From: Candidatus Margulisiibacteriota bacterium
GTDB taxonomy: Bacteria; Margulisbacteria; Riflemargulisbacteria; GWF2-39-127
Direction of reading: 5' to 3'
DNA length: 64,000 nt
NCBI GenBank assembly: GCA_003242895.1
Contig: QKMY01000019.1
Location: 84,574-148,573, forward strand
Position numbers and translations under genes: made by a program. Each line of letters begins with the position of its first letter. Positions within the stretch are counted from its first letter, which is position 1. This document shows positions 39,157 through 48,041 of this stretch, piece after piece. A model generated the notes under the pieces. The model had not been told where the DNA came from. It was given only the letters and a program-made list of their open reading frames with translations, and searched no databases.

Positions 39157-40209
39157 ATGAACAAACAAATGGTTTTAATATTCAGTGCTCTTATATCATT
39201 ATCTCTAGTAGGAATATCTTTTGCCGATACAATTACGAGAACTGCCATTGCTAACGACGATGGCAGTTTTCTTGCCGTTTTTTATGACGGGGATGTGGCA
39301 ATTGCAACTCAGAGCTATACTAGCTTATCTGAACTGGTAACACAAAATGGCAATATTCCTGATGGTATGGTTAACCAGTATTATGAGGACGGTACGTTAC
39401 AATCTATTACGACATACAAGGATAACAAACAAGAGGGTGAAGTAAAAGATTATTATGAAAACGGAGCTTTATTGAGTGAAGGAACCTATAAGAATGACAA
39501 ACTTGAGGGATTGGTTAGATCGTACTTCGAAAATAAAACAGTAAAAGCGTTACGAAACTATAAGAATAACAAAATCGACGGTATGCAGAGAGATTACTAT
39601 GAGAGTGGTGCATTACGAGGTGAGGGCGGGTGTTCTGATAATATTAAGCAGGGAATATGGAGTGAATATCATGAAAACGGCAAGTTGAAAGCGCAGTGGG
39701 CTTATATCGATGGCGTTATCGACGGTTCCGTTAAAGAGTTCTATGAGGGCGGTGCATTAAAAGGAGAATCAACATTAAAAAAAGGGAAAATTTCCGGTAT
39801 TTCAAGCAAATATTACGAGAGTGGGATGTTAGCGGATCAAGCTCATTATAAAGATGACAAACTTGAGGGCGTGTATAAAGCATACTATGAGAATAAAAAG
39901 TTAAAGTCGGAAATAAACTTCAGGAACGATAAGAAAGATGGTATTGCACGAGAATATTATGAAAATGGAACACTCAAGTTGCAAGGCAGCTTTAGAGAAG
40001 ATAATCCTGAAGGGTTTCAGGCTGAATTCTATGAAAATGGCAAACCTAAGCAGGAAATTAATTTCAGTGAAGGTAAACGTAACGGAACAGCGAAAGAATT
40101 CTATGAAAATGGCAAAGTTAAGTACGAGATGAATTATAAAAATGATGAAAAAACCAAACGGCAATCTTATGATGAAGAAGGTAACCTGATTTATAATTGG
40201 GACTATTAA
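39157..40209 (+). CDS. Exported MORN-2/YwqK-type repeat protein
   Basis: A 350-residue secreted protein: a signal peptide (about 23 residues, ending FADT) followed by about ten repeats of about 24 residues with the core YYENGxLxxExxYKxxKxxG, the MORN variant seen in YwqK-like proteins. It has no catalytic domain. Such solenoids mediate protein or lipid contacts; some are called antitoxins, but nothing here supports a toxin partner. AAGGAG is placed well upstream of the ATG. Confidence 0.88.
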   Translation: MNKQMVLIFSALISLSLVGISFADTITRTAIANDDGSFLAVFYDGDVAIATQSYTSLSELVTQNGNIPDGMVNQYYEDGTLQSITTYKDNKQEGEVKDYYENGALLSEGTYKNDKLEGLVRSYFENKTVKALRNYKNNKIDGMQRDYYESGALRGEGGCSDNIKQGIWSEYHENGKLKAQWAYIDGVIDGSVKEFYEGGALKGESTLKKGKISGISSKYYESGMLADQAHYKDDKLEGVYKAYYENKKLKSEINFRNDKKDGIAREYYENGTLKLQGSFREDNPEGFQAEFYENGKPKQEINFSEGKRNGTAKEFYENGKVKYEMNYKNDEKTKRQSYDEEGNLIYNWDY

Positions 40210-40301
40210 CCCTATTTATGAAAGACTGATACTATTTAGCTATCGCTGGTTGGGGCCGGACCGCGGTGTCTGTCTTCTATATATGTTTATTCCGTAACAT
40301 T

Positions 40302-40310
40302 TGTTATAAT
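40302..40310 (+). promoter_or_regulatory. Extended -10 promoter element for the FKBP gene
   Basis: TGT-TATAAT forms an extended -10 box about 33 nt before the FKBP start, with no good -35. Transcription would begin near 40317 and leave a short leader holding the GGAGG ribosome binding site. Confidence 0.45.
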
Positions 40311-40342
40311 GTCAAAAAGTTACTTAAAAATCGGAGGAACAA

Positions 40343-41062
40343 ATGAATACATATAAGGTGAGCATTACTGCTGGAATATTGTTGTTTTCGTTATCAGTTT
40401 GCGGATTTGCAGCTAATGATGTCAGTACGAAAAATGTAAAGTTAGACACTTTTGATGAGAAACTCAGCTACGCATTAGGATTGAATATCGGCGGCAGCTT
40501 AAGTCAATTAGGGGATGACGCAAAACTCAATATTGATTTGTTATCTCGAGGCATTAAGGACCGGATGTCAGGCAATCAGCCATTGATTACGCAAGAGCAG
40601 TTTGTTGCAGTAATGAAGCAGCTTCAGGAGAAACAAAAAGTGAATGAGAAAAAGGAATCTGAATTAGCGGAGAAGAATCTTAGTGCAGGTCAAAAGTTTC
40701 TGGCAAATAATAAAAAAGTAGCCGGAGTTATTGAAACGAAGAGTGGATTGCAATATCTCGTTCTTACGAAAGGGACCGGTGCTAAACCAAAAGCGACAGA
40801 TAGAGTCTCCGTTCACTATCGAGGAACACTTATTAATGGAACAGAGTTCGATAGTTCGTATAAACGCGGTGTTCCGGCTACATTAGCACTTAACGGAGTC
40901 ATTCCCGGATGGACAGAAGCTTTACAATTAATGAATGTCGGCAGTAAATACAAGCTTTTCATTCCTTCCCATCTTGGATACGGGGAGAATGGAGCAGGCG
41001 AAACAATCGGTCCTAATTCGGCACTGATTTTCGAAGTGGAGTTAATTGATATTGCCAAGTAG
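40343..41062 (+). CDS. FKBP-type peptidyl-prolyl isomerase, periplasmic
   Basis: A 239-residue proline isomerase and chaperone of the FkpA/Mip group. A signal peptide (about 24 residues, ending FAA) is followed by the helical dimerisation domain (about 35-130, KLSYALGLNIGGSLSQLG) and the FKBP catalytic domain (about 140-238) with VHYRGTLINGTEFDSSYKRG, VIPGWTEALQLM and IPSHLGYGENGAG. GGAGG precedes the start. It would help fold outer-membrane and periplasmic proteins. Confidence 0.96.
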   Translation: MNTYKVSITAGILLFSLSVCGFAANDVSTKNVKLDTFDEKLSYALGLNIGGSLSQLGDDAKLNIDLLSRGIKDRMSGNQPLITQEQFVAVMKQLQEKQKVNEKKESELAEKNLSAGQKFLANNKKVAGVIETKSGLQYLVLTKGTGAKPKATDRVSVHYRGTLINGTEFDSSYKRGVPATLALNGVIPGWTEALQLMNVGSKYKLFIPSHLGYGENGAGETIGPNSALIFEVELIDIAK

Positions 41063-41087
41063 CATGGTTGTTAGTGAATTAATAATT

Positions 41088-42173
41088 CTAGAGAATTGAG
41101 AGCATCGGTAATTTGCTTGAACTGCTGCTTGTTCTGAAGGTATTAAAACAGGGGTGTTCTAACTGCTTATTCTGCCGAGATGGAATCACTCCGCGCTCAA
41201 GGAAAAAGCTTCTGGCAATTAATGCTTCATTTCTTACAGATTTATCGTAGGGGCTTCGAGAATAGGTAATTATTTTTTGATTAATAGTTGTATAAAGATC
41301 TTTGAGATTATTTACCAGTTCACTAGCATTGCTTGGTGGTTGTAGTTCAGTCATAAGCCTGGTTACCCTGTCATTATCAGGGTTTTCCTCTTCCTCTGTT
41401 AGAGCCAGGTTAATTATCATGTTTGCTAATTTTTCATATTCCGGTTTGTTCGATTGATCCATCGGTATGTGTAAATTGAAAATAATAAGGTTTTTTATGA
41501 CATGTTCATCGAGAATATCATAGAGAAACCCAATAAATTGTTTTGCTTTATCAGGATCTTCCGGCTCGTAAAGTTCAACTAAATTTTGTTTTTGGAAAAA
41601 ATAGATCGAAAGAATGTCAAGAAAAGGTTCTCTTCTTCCGAATTTTCTTGCTGTCTCTAGTGAATTAAAAATAGTGGAATAAAAAATATCTAATTTCAGG
41701 TTGGGTCCTGCGAGGGTAAACGTTTTGCTGAAGCTGAATATTCTGTTAAGATTTTGGGTTACCCCGTCGAGAAATCCAAAACTATATTTGTCGCAGTAAT
41801 TATCCACATTAGTTTTCAACTCTTTCAGTTCTTCAGCAAGGAAATATTCTAAACCTCTTCCCATGACAGGGTTGTTTTGTTCGGTTTCAATCATCTTGTT
41901 TATGATACGAGTCACCAGTTTGCTTTGATCTTCATCGAGAATAGTCAAATTGTTAAGCTGTGTTTCCATGGTTTTATTTAACAAGTAATGCCCAAGGTCT
42001 ACATTAAATAATAAATGTTCCAACATGATCCTTCGCTCAAGGGGATTGAGTTTTTCCCAATTTTTTAATGAAGATTCTAAGAAATCCAATGGCATAGTTC
42101 TGGATTTATTTATAAAAGCCCAATCAGCACTATGAACGATTTCCTTTGGAATACTCACAAGCTTATTTAGCAT
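41088..42173 (-). CDS. Hypothetical protein, mostly helical
   Basis: A 361-residue protein without signal peptide or membrane helices. It is predicted by eye to be mainly alpha-helical and acidic in parts (TEEEENPDNDR), with a serine-rich C-terminus ending SSSSSKLPMLSIL. I do not recognise a family. It is convergent with the FKBP gene and divergent (218 nt) from the 42392-43393 gene, so the latter intergenic space could hold shared control signals. Confidence 0.65.
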   Translation of the reverse strand: MLNKLVSIPKEIVHSADWAFINKSRTMPLDFLESSLKNWEKLNPLERRIMLEHLLFNVDLGHYLLNKTMETQLNNLTILDEDQSKLVTRIINKMIETEQNNPVMGRGLEYFLAEELKELKTNVDNYCDKYSFGFLDGVTQNLNRIFSFSKTFTLAGPNLKLDIFYSTIFNSLETARKFGRREPFLDILSIYFFQKQNLVELYEPEDPDKAKQFIGFLYDILDEHVIKNLIIFNLHIPMDQSNKPEYEKLANMIINLALTEEEENPDNDRVTRLMTELQPPSNASELVNNLKDLYTTINQKIITYSRSPYDKSVRNEALIARSFFLERGVIPSRQNKQLEHPCFNTFRTSSSSSKLPMLSIL

Positions 42174-42391
42174 TTTTATAGACCTTTAGCTATTTTTAGT
42201 ATATTATCGTATGGTTTTGCTTGGTAATTGCATTGATTTTATTATAGTGACGAAAATTTTTATGTAATATCGAAATCTTTTGTGTTCTCTTACGATACTA
42301 ATTTAGTTACAGAAAAAACTATAAATGTTTATGCGAGATTGACTCCGGGTATATTAATAGCAAGATTAACTAATTACCAGGAAAAGACTAT

Positions 42392-43393
42392 ATGAGCTAT
42401 TTATCAGCTAAATTGTTTGCAGGAGTAGACGATAGAATCCAGCTAACGGCCAAGGACGATAACGTTGCGTTTACACAAGATCAAACTATACCTAAAAAAT
42501 ACTCTAAATTATGGGCGGAACTATCGAAGTTTCAAAAGGATACTAGAACAATTTTTTCGCCGGAAGCGAAGAATGTTTTACGACAATTAAAAACATTTCG
42601 GAACCAGATAGAACGAGCTCTTGTTAAAAAACTTATAAAAGCTGTGGATGATGATGATTATAACTCGCTTCTTGAAAGCAAAGACAGGTTGAAAGAAATA
42701 CAGCTCTTAGCAAATTTAAAAGGGTATCAGAGATATGATGCCAGAATTGGAAGTAACAGGACAATAAAGAGATTATATTATTTATCGGAAACACCGATGA
42801 AAAACTTTGCCAAAATTTATTTAAAAGACAAGGTTGACCCAACTGCATTAAAAAGAATAACTGTGGATACTGAATATAAGGAACGAGAAGCTGTCTTTTT
42901 AGCTAAATTGAAGAATTTTGGTAAAAAGAACTGTTTATATCTGAACGTAGATTATGATCGAGGACTAGCTATGCTTGACCGGCAAAAAATATATAAACCT
43001 GAGGGTTCACCGGATGGATTACCCGGAGAGGATTATCTTTATGATACTAAACATATGAGTGGAACTTATTTTTCTTTTGTTGATTCATACTCAGTAAATT
43101 TTTATAATAAATTTAGTTCATACAAAAAATTCATAGTTTTGGAAATATCGATTCAACCTGCTGTTTATAACGATTTTATCAATAAATGTTTAGAGTTATT
43201 GAAGTATAAAAGTTGTCTCGGTATTGATCCTTTATCCCCCAAGTATTGCCCTCGCAATTTTGGCTTAGGTGTAAAAAATGAAGTAAATTCATATAACATA
43301 GTTCTGTTAGACAAAACTGCTACACTGTTTAATGACGCAATTACAGGGATCACGCCTATTGCGTTAGTAAAATACGATGAAACTGCTCATTAA
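42392..43393 (+). CDS. Hypothetical protein, possible ADP-ribosyltransferase-like C-terminus
   Basis: A 333-residue cytosolic protein. The first half (about 30-165) is a charged helical region. The second half contains NVDYDRGLAMLDRQKIY, then SGTYFSFVDSYSVNFYNKF and KKFIVLEISIQ. This order (GL-x-x-L-x-x-x-x-I, then a glycine/aromatic strand ending YFS) is reminiscent of small ADP-ribosyltransferase-like folds, but no catalytic triad can be fixed by eye and the call is speculative. It is 9 nt upstream of the DUF4291 gene, so the two are almost certainly co-transcribed. Confidence 0.6.
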   Translation: MSYLSAKLFAGVDDRIQLTAKDDNVAFTQDQTIPKKYSKLWAELSKFQKDTRTIFSPEAKNVLRQLKTFRNQIERALVKKLIKAVDDDDYNSLLESKDRLKEIQLLANLKGYQRYDARIGSNRTIKRLYYLSETPMKNFAKIYLKDKVDPTALKRITVDTEYKEREAVFLAKLKNFGKKNCLYLNVDYDRGLAMLDRQKIYKPEGSPDGLPGEDYLYDTKHMSGTYFSFVDSYSVNFYNKFSSYKKFIVLEISIQPAVYNDFINKCLELLKYKSCLGIDPLSPKYCPRNFGLGVKNEVNSYNIVLLDKTATLFNDAITGITPIALVKYDETAH

Positions 43394-43402
43394 GGAATAG
43401 TC

Positions 43403-44362
43403 ATGTTGAAAAAAATAATAGATATTCATTTCCCAATCTTGCTAAACAAAGCAAAGACAATGAGGATTATTTCCCCTGATTTCCCAAGAGGCGACGAAAC
43501 TTTTTTAACTATAAAGGACGCTAAACTTGATAAGGAAAATATAGTTTTTACTTGTGAAGGACTCTCCGGACCAATAGTTTATGCTGGTTCTTATATCAAT
43601 ATGCTTCAAAATGAGACGTCAATTTCAAATCCTTTATACGTTAAAGCTGTTTTGCCGGATGGCAATGAGAAATATTTGATTACAGTGGAAAAACCACAAG
43701 ACATGATAGATAACATCGGGATTAATCCTAAAACAGATACCTATGTTTTATCTACGGCTAACCTGGATTTTTCCCCCCGGCGTATTAGAGCAGCTTATGA
43801 TACAGATAAAATTACCGTATATCAATCTTTTGAGCCCGACATTGCCTTGGAAGCTATTCATCTTCAGACGTTTGGGCGTAAATTTGATGATAAAAGGTCT
43901 ATGACCTGGATAAAACCTTCATTATATTGGATGTTATATAGATACCATAATACTAATCAAGATAACGAAGAAAAGCAGATAATTTTAAAAATTGATATTA
44001 AACGTAGTTTTTTTTATGACCTGCTTGCAACTGCGGCGTTAACAACGATTCCCAAAAATGGTTTTTATCCTGATACCAAATCGCATAAAAGAGCTTTAGT
44101 CAGGAATTTAAACCGGGTACAATGGGACCCTGACAGAAACAGCCAGCTCTATAAGGCTGATTCCAGAAGAGCTATTCAGATAGGTATATACAGACTTTTT
44201 TATGATGAGTATAAAAAAAACATTCTATCAGTAGAAAATGCTACTGATTTGTATGATCAGTTGATAAATGGGAAAAATATTAATAATGATGTGCCGCCGG
44301 AATATCCGGTTCCAGTACCGGAAGAGCTAATGAAGAAATTTGATATGATGGATGTTATCTAA
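43403..44362 (+). CDS. DUF4291-domain protein with N-terminal extension
   Basis: The C-terminal two thirds (from about residue 128) match the DUF4291 pattern: RRIRAAYDTDKITVYQSF, KRSMTWIKPSLYWMLYR, NRVQWDPDRN and RRAIQIGI. The function of DUF4291 is not established. About 120 N-terminal residues precede the domain and are not part of it as I know it. The family usually has about 180-220 residues, so this is a longer variant. A weak GGAATAG lies upstream of the ATG. It forms a two-gene unit with the preceding gene. Confidence 0.8.
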   Translation: MLKKIIDIHFPILLNKAKTMRIISPDFPRGDETFLTIKDAKLDKENIVFTCEGLSGPIVYAGSYINMLQNETSISNPLYVKAVLPDGNEKYLITVEKPQDMIDNIGINPKTDTYVLSTANLDFSPRRIRAAYDTDKITVYQSFEPDIALEAIHLQTFGRKFDDKRSMTWIKPSLYWMLYRYHNTNQDNEEKQIILKIDIKRSFFYDLLATAALTTIPKNGFYPDTKSHKRALVRNLNRVQWDPDRNSQLYKADSRRAIQIGIYRLFYDEYKKNILSVENATDLYDQLINGKNINNDVPPEYPVPVPEELMKKFDMMDVI

Positions 44363-44393
44363 TTAATGCTATGTTAAAAGTTTAATCTGCTGA

Positions 44394-44822
44394 TTAGTCA
44401 TCCCATGAATAGATGCCATTGAGAGAATCAATAATACTTTCGTCATCATATTTGATTAATGATAGCTTTTTATACCTTTTGAAATTGAGATCAATCAGAG
44501 CAGGAGGTATTTTACAAAGAGCTTTGCCTGGAAGGAATATCGCAACTACTTCTTTGTCTTTCTGGGCTGCGTAGTTGATCATAAATTGAGCTAATCCTTT
44601 GTTGTGTGTGTCATCCTCAATTAACATTACCAATGTGTCTGCCGGGTTCATATAGTTTTGAATCTCAAGTTGCATTTGAGTGAGTAATTTTCGCGGATTA
44701 TCTTCACAAAAATCCTTGTTTTGGATGGATAAACTGCCTGTGCCGGCGTATATTTTTGTTATGTTATCGTATTCACTTCGATGTTTGTAATAATAACTGC
44801 AATAGAGTGTTTTATTTTTCAT
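44394..44822 (-). CDS. Small Rossmann-like protein, possible TIR-like (DUF1863/ThsB) domain
   Basis: A 142-residue soluble protein with alternating strands and helices. The order is an N-terminal strand (KTLYCSYYYKHRSEYDN), a helix (RKLLTQMQLEIQNYM), a hydrophobic strand ending in acids (ADTLVMLIEDDTHNKG), then a helix and the strand KEVVAIFLPG. This layout is like TIR-related MTH538/ThsB proteins, but the similarity is structural impression only. It converges on the DUF4291 gene with 31 nt between the stops. Its start lies in an AT-rich stretch. Confidence 0.55.
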   Translation of the reverse strand: MKNKTLYCSYYYKHRSEYDNITKIYAGTGSLSIQNKDFCEDNPRKLLTQMQLEIQNYMNPADTLVMLIEDDTHNKGLAQFMINYAAQKDKEVVAIFLPGKALCKIPPALIDLNFKRYKKLSLIKYDDESIIDSLNGIYSWDD

Positions 44823-45127
44823 AATTCTTTCTCGATTTAATTTATTTATTAATTATATGTATAGTTTAATAATATATTAACTGGAAAGGAGATGCAATAA
44901 TCAGATTCGTGAAACATAATCGGTGAGTTACCTTCGAAATTCTTGATCCCGAGTATTTTCGAGGGATCTCAACGATGGCTTGTTTGCTGGATTTTAAGAT
45001 TTCTCGGGAATATTCGGGTAGCAGAAGACTCCCCGGATACAATTGCCTAAATCACTTTGCTATAGTAAAATTTAGATTCCTTTTTGTAAGGTGATGAATT
45101 TGTAACTTATAATGCTAGGAGAAATGT
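44823..45127. other. Intergenic region
   Basis: About 305 bases with an AT-rich left end and a more mixed right end. A short inverted repeat (GATCCC / GGGATC near 44946-44969) and a TATAAT at 45108-45113 are present, but the latter is too close to the ppnP ribosome binding site to be a normal promoter. No coding frame is supported. Confidence 0.35.
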
Positions 45128-45406
45128 ATGATAAAAGTTAACGAATATTTTGAAGGTAACGTAAAGTCTCTCTCTCTTACTACCGCAGACGGACCAGCTA
45201 CCGTAGGGGTTATGAAAGCCGGAGAATACGACTTTGGGACCAGCACTAAAGAAATTATGACTGTTACTTCCGGTACGCTTCGGGTAAAACTTCCCGGACA
45301 TGACTGGGAATTGTTTTCATCGAAAGACTCGTTTGTTATTGATGCAAATCAACGGTTTCAGGTAAAAGTAGAGGCTGAAGCTTCTTATCTTTGTATTTAT
45401 AAATAA
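45128..45406 (+). CDS. ppnP: Pyrimidine/purine nucleoside phosphorylase
   Basis: A 92-residue cupin-fold protein of the PpnP (YaiE, DUF1255) family, which phosphorolyses several nucleosides to the free base and ribose-1-phosphate. Family features seen are NEYFEGNVKSL, ATVGVMKAGEYDFGTSTKE, MTVTSGTLRVKLPG and the terminal SYLCIYK. Its length equals the usual family length. AGGAG lies 6 nt before the ATG. It is 12 nt upstream of the CapA-like gene. Confidence 0.93.
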   Translation: MIKVNEYFEGNVKSLSLTTADGPATVGVMKAGEYDFGTSTKEIMTVTSGTLRVKLPGHDWELFSSKDSFVIDANQRFQVKVEAEASYLCIYK

Positions 45407-45418
45407 CATATTAATTCT

Positions 45419-46504
45419 ATGGGTTTGCGCGCTGTTTTTTATATCTTAGTATTTTTTGCTGGTTGCTCTATTTTGGGTGTGATAGCGGGATTGCATGTCT
45501 CTCCCTCGATACCAAGTAATAGCGTGATCTCTTTTCCTCCTGGAAAAAACATTCAAACTGTAGAATATGCAAAAGATTTAAGACTGCCATCAGTGACAAA
45601 GACTAAGTCTGTAATTCTTTCCCTTGTTGGAGATTGTACACTTGGAACTGATACTACTCCCAACTATCGAGGGAGTTTCAATGAATATTATAGCAAATAC
45701 AGCGCAGGCTACTTTTTTCGAAAGGTGGCTCCTGTGTTTTGGCGTAGTGATATCAGTGTCGCAAATCTGGAAGGTACTTTAACTAATTTTACTACAGCAC
45801 AAGATAAAGAATACAGGTTTCGTGGGTTGCCGGAATACGCAGAAATATTGAACAAAGGTGGTATTTCTGCTGTTAATATAGCGAACAACCACTCAAAAGA
45901 TTATTTGGAACAGGGATTTAACGATACTCTTGCTGCTTTAGAGCATTATGGTATTAATTACTTTGGTGACGGGTATAAGTGGGAAGTAAAAGTAAACGAT
46001 GTTCCGATTGTCTTTTTGGGATATGCTCAGTGGCGCTGTTCTCCGACAGCGATGCAGAGGGATATTTCTTATTATGTGAATCGCGGGGTTCTCGTTGTAG
46101 TTAGCTTCCATTGGGGCGAAGAACTTGCACAGGAACCTTCTCCGGTTCAGCGGCAATTAGCTTATGCTGCTATTGATTCCGGGGCTTCTCTGGTTTTTGG
46201 TCACCATCCGCATGTGCTTCAACCTATGGAGTTCTATAAAGGTAAGTTGATTGCATATAGCCTGGGGAATTTTTGTTTTGGCGGAAATGTTAATCCCAGA
46301 GATAAGAAAACACTTATCCTCCAAGTCAAACTTTTTGCGCAAGAAGGTATATTAAAAGGCTATATTGTTAATCTTATTCCTTGCCTTATCTCCTCTGAAC
46401 CTAGTGTTAATGATTACTGCCCCTCGATCGTTACAGGGGATGCAGCGAGAGCTATTGCTGATAATTTTGCTGTTATTTCCAATTATTATTATGCAGCGTT
46501 TTAA
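45419..46504 (+). CDS. CapA family protein (metallophosphoesterase-like)
   Basis: A 361-residue protein anchored by an N-terminal hydrophobic segment (about residues 4-24; a Cys at 16 could be a lipidation site but lacks a clean lipobox). The CapA/PgsA domain starts at ILSLVGDCTLGTD and includes SVANLEGTLTN, VNIANNHSKDY, VSFHWGEE and VFGHHPHVLQPMEFYKGKLIAYSLGNF. The family is known from poly-gamma-glutamate synthesis and export, but most members lack that context, as here, so the substrate is unknown. Confidence 0.9.
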   Translation: MGLRAVFYILVFFAGCSILGVIAGLHVSPSIPSNSVISFPPGKNIQTVEYAKDLRLPSVTKTKSVILSLVGDCTLGTDTTPNYRGSFNEYYSKYSAGYFFRKVAPVFWRSDISVANLEGTLTNFTTAQDKEYRFRGLPEYAEILNKGGISAVNIANNHSKDYLEQGFNDTLAALEHYGINYFGDGYKWEVKVNDVPIVFLGYAQWRCSPTAMQRDISYYVNRGVLVVVSFHWGEELAQEPSPVQRQLAYAAIDSGASLVFGHHPHVLQPMEFYKGKLIAYSLGNFCFGGNVNPRDKKTLILQVKLFAQEGILKGYIVNLIPCLISSEPSVNDYCPSIVTGDAARAIADNFAVISNYYYAAF

Positions 46505-46624
46505 ACCTTATAATTATTCTCAATGTTGTTTATTACTTCTTGGAAAAGTGCTATAACCATGAGGAGACAAGAGAATGGGTATTGCGTGATATATTATGTA
46601 GTGAAGAGGAAAAGGAAGGGAGCC

Positions 46625-47065
46625 ATGCGTTCTGTTCTTATCAAATGCCAGTCTTGCGGAACAGTCAACCGGGTTGCAGTCGACAAGCTGAACTCCACAT
46701 TGAAATGCGGAAATTGCCAAAATATTCTGGAATATCCAAGTAAGTCTGTCGTCGTAACTTCTAAGACTTTTCGTCAAGAGGTGACTGACTGGCCGGGAGT
46801 TGTACTCGTTGACTTCTGGTCAACTACTTGTGCTTATTGCCTTCGTCTTAATCCTATCCTTGACCAGTTAGCTACAAAGAAAGCCGGCTTGCTCAAAATC
46901 GCAAAAGTAAACGTGCAGTATGAACCGGCGCTGTCCTCAACTTTTTATGTTATGGGTACCCCGACGCTGCTGCTTTATCAGCATGGCAAACAGATTGATA
47001 AAGTCGTTGGAGCCTTATCTCCTCAACAATTAGTAAAGTGGTTACAATCGAAGGCTGGCGTCTGA
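46625..47065 (+). CDS. Thioredoxin with N-terminal zinc ribbon and CAYC active site
   Basis: A 146-residue thioredoxin of the Trx2/TrxC layout: a zinc-ribbon-like segment with two CxxC pairs (KCQSCG and KCGNCQ) is followed by a thioredoxin fold (VVLVDFWSTTCAYCLRLNP, VMGTPTLLLYQHG). The active site reads C-A-Y-C rather than C-G-P-C, which should change the redox potential. The cis-Pro (GTPT) is kept. The start is placed at 46625 because AGGAAGGGAG precedes it and the zinc ribbon begins just after; the frame is open further upstream without family similarity. Confidence 0.9.
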   Translation: MRSVLIKCQSCGTVNRVAVDKLNSTLKCGNCQNILEYPSKSVVVTSKTFRQEVTDWPGVVLVDFWSTTCAYCLRLNPILDQLATKKAGLLKIAKVNVQYEPALSSTFYVMGTPTLLLYQHGKQIDKVVGALSPQQLVKWLQSKAGV

Positions 47066-47177
47066 GGTAGGAATGCATCCAACAACGACTTATCATAATT
47101 TCCTGTGCCGGGCTATGCATCGCTATATTCGCATGTTATAATCCAGTCGATAAATAAATTTCATGCAGGAGTTGACA

Positions 47178-47834
47178 ATGATGAAAAATTTGAAAAATAA
47201 GTTTGTAGTAATAAAGAAATTTTTGTTTGTGTCGCTTGCGGTTGTTACCATCGGACTAGGTTGGAAATTGCCGGTACTCGGGTATATTGTCCCGGTTGTT
47301 ATGCTAACAGCTGTAGTCTTAAGCTTATATAACGGGAGATATCATTGTGGGAATATTTGTCCGCGGGGAATGTTTTTAAGTGTTTTTTTTATTAAAAAAT
47401 CAAAAAATGCATTAATTCCGGTTTTTTTTAAAAAGATGAGTTTCCGGCTTATGGTAATGGGTGTCTTAATGGGATTCCTGGTTTTTCGTATCGCTCAAAA
47501 CCCTACCTCGATTGATTATGTTGGTCGGGTTTTTTGGCTTATGTGCGCTGTTACCACAGGAATTGGAATAATTCTGGGTTTTATTTATAAGCCGAGGACC
47601 TGGTGTTCTTTTTGCCCTGTCGGAACAATGCAAAAAATAATTGGCAGGCATTCGACAAATATTCAGATAGATAAAAATCTTTGTTTGAATTGTAAAGTAT
47701 GTGAAAAAAAATGTCCTATAAATATTGATATATTATCCACAGTGAAAGAAACCGAAGTTACCGGCAGCGATTGCCTGAAATGCTCCTTGTGTATATCTCA
47801 ATGTCCTAAAAAAGCGCTCTCATGGGGATCCTGA
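47178..47834 (+). CDS. Membrane-bound 4Fe-4S protein (NapH/polyferredoxin type)
   Basis: A 218-residue inner-membrane protein with about four helices. Between helices it carries two CxxxCP pairs typical of NapH/MauN/RdxA-like proteins (HCGNICPRG and WCSFCPVG). The C-terminus holds two ferredoxin-type clusters (CLNCKVCEKKCP and CLKCSLCISQCP). Such proteins pass electrons from quinol to a periplasmic or cytosolic partner. None is adjacent except the thioredoxin gene upstream. AGGAG at 47167-47171 fits the ATG at 47178 rather than the one at 47163. Confidence 0.9.
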   Translation: MMKNLKNKFVVIKKFLFVSLAVVTIGLGWKLPVLGYIVPVVMLTAVVLSLYNGRYHCGNICPRGMFLSVFFIKKSKNALIPVFFKKMSFRLMVMGVLMGFLVFRIAQNPTSIDYVGRVFWLMCAVTTGIGIILGFIYKPRTWCSFCPVGTMQKIIGRHSTNIQIDKNLCLNCKVCEKKCPINIDILSTVKETEVTGSDCLKCSLCISQCPKKALSWGS

Positions 47835-48041
47835 TTATAGAAATCCAGGAACCCGGTCCTTCAATTATAATATATAATAGCTTATTATTTTTTTTGAGAT
47901 ATTTTTTTTGAGATATAGTGGGTTTTGCGATTTTTAATTCCTATAAATATAGTAGTTGATTAAACAATAATATAAGTATTATAGTGCTGGTCAATTAATG
48001 CTGACGATGCACACTATTTATAAAGGAAAGCCGGTAGATTT

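Noticed and set aside
39157..40209. MORN-repeat protein as the antitoxin of a toxin-antitoxin pair
   Set aside because: It has a signal peptide, and no toxin-like small gene is adjacent.
45108..45113. TATAAT as a ppnP promoter
   Set aside because: The implied transcription start would fall within the ribosome binding site.
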